From: Chloroflexi bacterium TSY
GTDB taxonomy: Bacteria; Chloroflexota; Anaerolineae; Caldilineales; Caldilineaceae
Direction: 5' to 3'
NCBI GenBank assembly: GCA_019217005.1
Contig: JAHBNG010000184.1
Location: forward strand, 1-20,274
Length of the DNA: 20,274 nucleotides
Both the position numbers and the translations under genes were made by a program. The notes under the pieces were generated by a model, which saw nothing but the letters and a program-made list of their open reading frames with translations, did not search any database and was not told the DNA's origin. Positions 17,707 through 20,274 of the stretch are shown here, piece by piece (position 1 is the first letter of the stretch; each line of letters starts with the position of its first letter).

Positions 17707-19366
17707 GACGTCTATACAAGACGGGTGACAAGGCACGCTACCTGCCTGATGGCAATATCGAGTTCCTAGGGCGCTTGGACTACCAAGTGAAGATCCGTGG
17801 TTTTCGTATTGAACTTGGTGAAATCGAGGCTGCGTTGGATTCTCATCCAAACATCTATGAATCCGTTGTGTTGGCTCGTGAGTATGAATCTGGCGACAAG
17901 CGTCTCGTTGCGTATGTGGTCCCACACGAAGGGCAGACTCTTTTGGCAGATGACTTGCGCCAATACCTAAAGGCCAGGCTGCCAGATTACATGGTCCCCA
18001 CTGCCTATGTGCTGTTGGATGCCATGCCGCTGACGCCCAATGGGAAGATCAACCGCAAGGCGCTTCCAGCACCCGACACCGAGCAATTGGCGTTGACCAG
18101 CACATTCATGGCACCACGCACACCCAATGAGCAGCTGATCACCGATCTTTGGGCAGAAGTGCTTTCGGTCAAGCAAGTTGGTATTCATGATAACTTCTTT
18201 GAGTTGGGTGGACATTCTTTGGCCTCCATCCAGATTATGGTGCGGTTGCAGGATACCTTCCAAACGAAACTGCCGATTCAGCAGCTGTTTGAGACGCCCA
18301 CAGTTGCGAGTCTGGCCCAAGTGATCGCAACTGGACAGGATAAGGAATTTGGTATGCAGGCACCGCCACTGGTTTCAGTGTCGCATGACAGCAGCCTTCC
18401 CCTTTCTTATGCTCAGGAGCGAATCTGGTTGCTTGAACAGTTGGCGTCGAGTGCCCCGCCATATCGGTCTGCCGTTCGTTTGCAAGGGCCAGTGAATGAA
18501 TCTGTGCTTCGTCAATGTCTAAATGAAATTGTGCAGCGCCACGCCATCTTTCGCACAACTTTTGTTTCCGTCGATGGCCGTCCAACCCAAGTGATCGCAC
18601 CAATGTTGACCTTGTCGATACCCAAATCCGATCTCGATGATTTGCCTGCGGCTGAACAGATAGCTGAAGCGCAGCGATTGGTGATCGCGCTCTCACAAAA
18701 ACCCTTTGACTTGACTCAAGGGCCGCTTCTACGGGTGCATTTATTGCGCTTTGCGGAAGAGGATTGGGGATTGTTGATGTCAACCCCCCAGATTATCTAC
18801 GATGGCTTGTCTGGAAACATATTTATGCAAGAGTTGATCGCACTGTATGAGGCCTTTTCGCAAGGACGTCCTTCACCGCTGCCAGAGCTACCAATTCAGT
18901 ATGCTGACTACGCGGCGTGGCAACGCCAGTGGTTGAAAGACGATGTGTTGAAAGAGCAACTGGCCTATTGGCAGCAGCAATTGGATGCGCTACCGGTTCT
19001 TGAACTGTCCACCGTCCGAAGCAATTCTGACCAGAATGCCATGAGCACGACGGCCCAGGGAATGAGCCATCACTTTACGGTCCCTGATTCGTTGGCAGAG
19101 GCCATCCAAGACTTGAGCCGCTCTGCTGACGCGACGCTCTTTATGACTCTGTTGGCTGCATACAAAATGATGCTGGCTGGTTACACAGCACTAGATGATA
19201 TCGTGGTTGGCTCGCCTTCAGGCAACCGGACACATACGGAGACCGAGGGATTGATTGGGCGCTTTATGCAGCCTCTGGTGTTGCGTACTGATCTGACGGG
19301 CAATCCGTCCTTCTCAACAGTGTTGGAGCGGGTGCGCAAGATGTGTCTGGAGGCTTATGCCCGCCC
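17707..19366 (+). pseudogene. NRPS fragment: end of the second A domain, PCP, and most of a degenerate C* domain
   Basis: This continues the synthetase with A7 (RLYKTGDKARY), A8 (KIRGFRIELGEIEAAL), A9 (LPDYMVPTAYVLLD) and A10 (NGKINRKALPAPD). A PCP follows (Ser in ELGGHSLASIQ, about 18213), then a C domain from about 18375 (LSYAQERIWLLEQL, RHAIFRTTFV). The active-site motif reads TPQIIYDG (18783-18806), so both His residues of HHxxxDG are gone, replaced by Pro and Gln; the Asp-Gly is kept. The C-terminal lobe follows (TLFMTLLAAYKMMLAGY, SPSGNRTHTETEGLIGRFM). The frame breaks at 19359-19366, where GCCC is doubled; dropping four bases gives AYAHQEAPFEML, the normal C-domain sequence. Unrepaired, this frame ends at 19385. 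The ATG at 17775 is not a natural start. Confidence 0.85.
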
Positions 19367-19824
19367 ACCAAGAAGCACCTTTTGAGATGCTTATGCAGGC
19401 GCTGCGTCCAGCAGAGCGAGACGTGGATCGAATGCCGCTGTTTCAGGTCATGTTTGCCTTGGATGATAGCCTACACATGACAGCGCAGCAGGTCGGCGAG
19501 CTAACCTTGAGTCCACTAGAGAATGATGATTCGGTGATGCTGCGAGGATACGATCTGAGCCTGCGTTTGGCTGAAGAAGCTCAGGGGTTGAGTGGCGAAT
19601 GGGATTATAACGTCGAACAATTCGATTCGGATGCTGTTGCTGCGATTTCAGCCAATTTTGTGACGATCCTCCGTATGGTGACAGAAGAGCCTGAAACGCA
19701 GCTCAGTACAATCAGAGACTTAATCACGAAACGACAGGAGCAACAACAACAGCAACAAGAAAAAGCACTCGAAAGTACAAGTTTACAGAAGTTAAAACGG
19801 GCACGACGACAACGAGTCCGGTAA
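19367..19824 (+). pseudogene. NRPS fragment: end of the C* domain and a Gln-rich C-terminal tail
   Basis: This is the last frame of the third synthetase. It has HQEAPFEMLMQALRP and MPLFQVMFALDDS, conserved C-domain sequence, then YDLSLRLAEEAQGLSGEWDY and NFVTILRMVTEEPETQLSTI, the usual end of a C domain. The protein finishes with about 35 residues that are Gln-rich and strongly basic (KRQEQQQQQQEKALESTSLQ, then KLKRARRQRVR). Ending a synthetase on a C domain means the next A domain should be on another protein, so this tail could be a docking element; that is inference. A start at 19357 is an artefact of the frameshift. The stop is TAA at 19822-19824. Confidence 0.82.
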
Positions 19825-19914
19825 GGTCAATCCGGAAAAAATGATTTACGGATGAATGAATTGCTGGAACGGTCGCAAACAATTCGGGTTGTCTGAGGAA
19901 TTGTGTGGTTTTCA

Positions 19915-19960
19915 GTTGGTTTGCTGGTTGGATGGTTGATGAACAAACGAGCAAACCAAC
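19915..19960. repeat. Inverted repeat (11-bp stem) downstream of the NRPS
   Basis: GTTGGTTTGCT at 19915-19925 pairs with AGCAAACCAAC at 19950-19960 around a 24-base loop. It lies about 90 bases past the NRPS stop. There is no run of T after it, so an intrinsic terminator is possible but unproven. Confidence 0.4.
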
Positions 19961-20146
19961 CAACTATCCAACGTTTACCCCACAAAACCTCAAAGAACTA
20001 CAATTCGTTAGAAGGGCGCAAATCCAATCGATTCCATCGATCTATCGTAGGAAACCCGTATGAGAATTGTTCTGATATTTTAGCATATCTCAAGATATAT
20101 TAGAGTGTCCTCTTGAAAAGGAACTAGCTTCCTGTAATGCTCTTAG

Positions 20147-20224
20147 TGTTTATCCGAAAAGTTCTGTGACAATCTATTCTCACTCGAGAAGCTGGTCAGA
20201 CTCACAACCACTTTTCGGATAGGT
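20147..20224. repeat. Small inverted-repeat element with possible 6-bp target duplication
   Basis: TATCCGAAAAGT (20151-20162) and its complement ACTTTTCGGATA (20210-20221) form perfect 12-bp inverted ends, with weaker pairing further in (TGTGA and TCACA). TCTTAG occurs on both sides, at 20141-20146 and 20225-20230, as a target duplication would. With no coding space, it could be a tiny MITE or a remnant of an insertion-sequence end pair. Confidence 0.45.
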
Positions 20225-20274
20225 TCTTAGCAGAATTGAATACAACAGAAAGGAATTTGCCACTGAAGAATTTA

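Larger units (their letters stand above)
19825..20274. other. Non-coding stretch after the NRPS, with several inverted repeats
   Basis: I see no supportable gene in these 450 bases; the 66-codon frame at 19903-20103 lacks a ribosome site and any family likeness. The stretch holds a hairpin (19915-19960), a spaced ATCGAT-rich patch near 20026-20045, an 11-base match (20057-20067) to the gap upstream of the second NRPS, a palindrome ATATCT-CA-AGATAT (20085-20098) and a small inverted-repeat element (20147-20224). Confidence 0.6.

Noticed and set aside
19724..19963. Minus-strand 79-codon hydrophobic-looking frame
   Set aside because: It overlaps the Gln-coding repeat of the NRPS tail; its Val/Leu-rich look comes from reading CAA/CAG repeats backwards.
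19903..20103. 66-codon plus-strand frame after the NRPS
   Set aside because: It crosses the hairpin and repeat patches, lacks a ribosome site and resembles nothing known.
1..20274. CRISPR array, tRNA, rRNA or MbtH-like gene
   Set aside because: I looked for regular spaced repeats, cloverleaf patterns and the small MbtH signature and saw none. This is by eye only.

Overview
The window is a stretch of a bacterial nonribosomal peptide synthetase (NRPS) cluster, with every cluster gene on the + strand. It appears to be decaying. The organism cannot be fixed from sequence alone. Moderate GC, an ISAzo13-type element, a small inverted-repeat element and heptanucleotide tandem repeats would suit a filamentous cyanobacterium or an NRPS-rich Chloroflexota (Herpetosiphon or Ktedonobacter type). 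Base composition is mosaic: single 60-base lines I counted gave 47% (start), 45% (near 9.5 kb), 60% (near 13.3 kb) and 65% (near 17.5 kb).

Layout. (1) 2-1078: the 3' end of an NRPS, PCP-TE, running in from the left edge. (2) 1175-6699: a second NRPS, C-C*-A-PCP-TE, broken by one frameshift in its first C domain; C* has a degenerate active site. The two TEs are close duplicates, and both carry Cys instead of Ser as nucleophile. (3) 6724-10233: three tightly packed genes, namely a free-standing A domain, a free-standing carrier protein, and a free-standing methyltransferase that still carries slices of A domain on both ends. (4) 10261-11824: an MFS exporter split by an inverted-repeat (MITE-like) insertion of about 217-219 bp. 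(5) 12030-19824: a third NRPS, A(Gly)-PCP-C-A-PCP-C*, cut by an ISAzo13-family element (14641-15935) and by three further lesions. (6) 19825-20274: a non-coding tail with inverted repeats.

How the parts could have worked together (inference): the A, carrier protein and methyltransferase trio would load an amino acid onto a discrete carrier and methylate it there. The Gly-initiating synthetase and the TE-ended synthetases would build and release a peptide, and the MFS protein would export it. At least six independent lesions in the exporter and two synthetases suggest the pathway is no longer made in this strain. The trio at 6724-10233 is still open. The most novel-looking points are the excised A-MT-A fragment used as a stand-alone gene between near-identical leader repeats, the three non-canonical C-domain active sites, the twin Cys-type TEs, and a 7-bp tandem repeat whose copy number sets the reading frame of an A domain.
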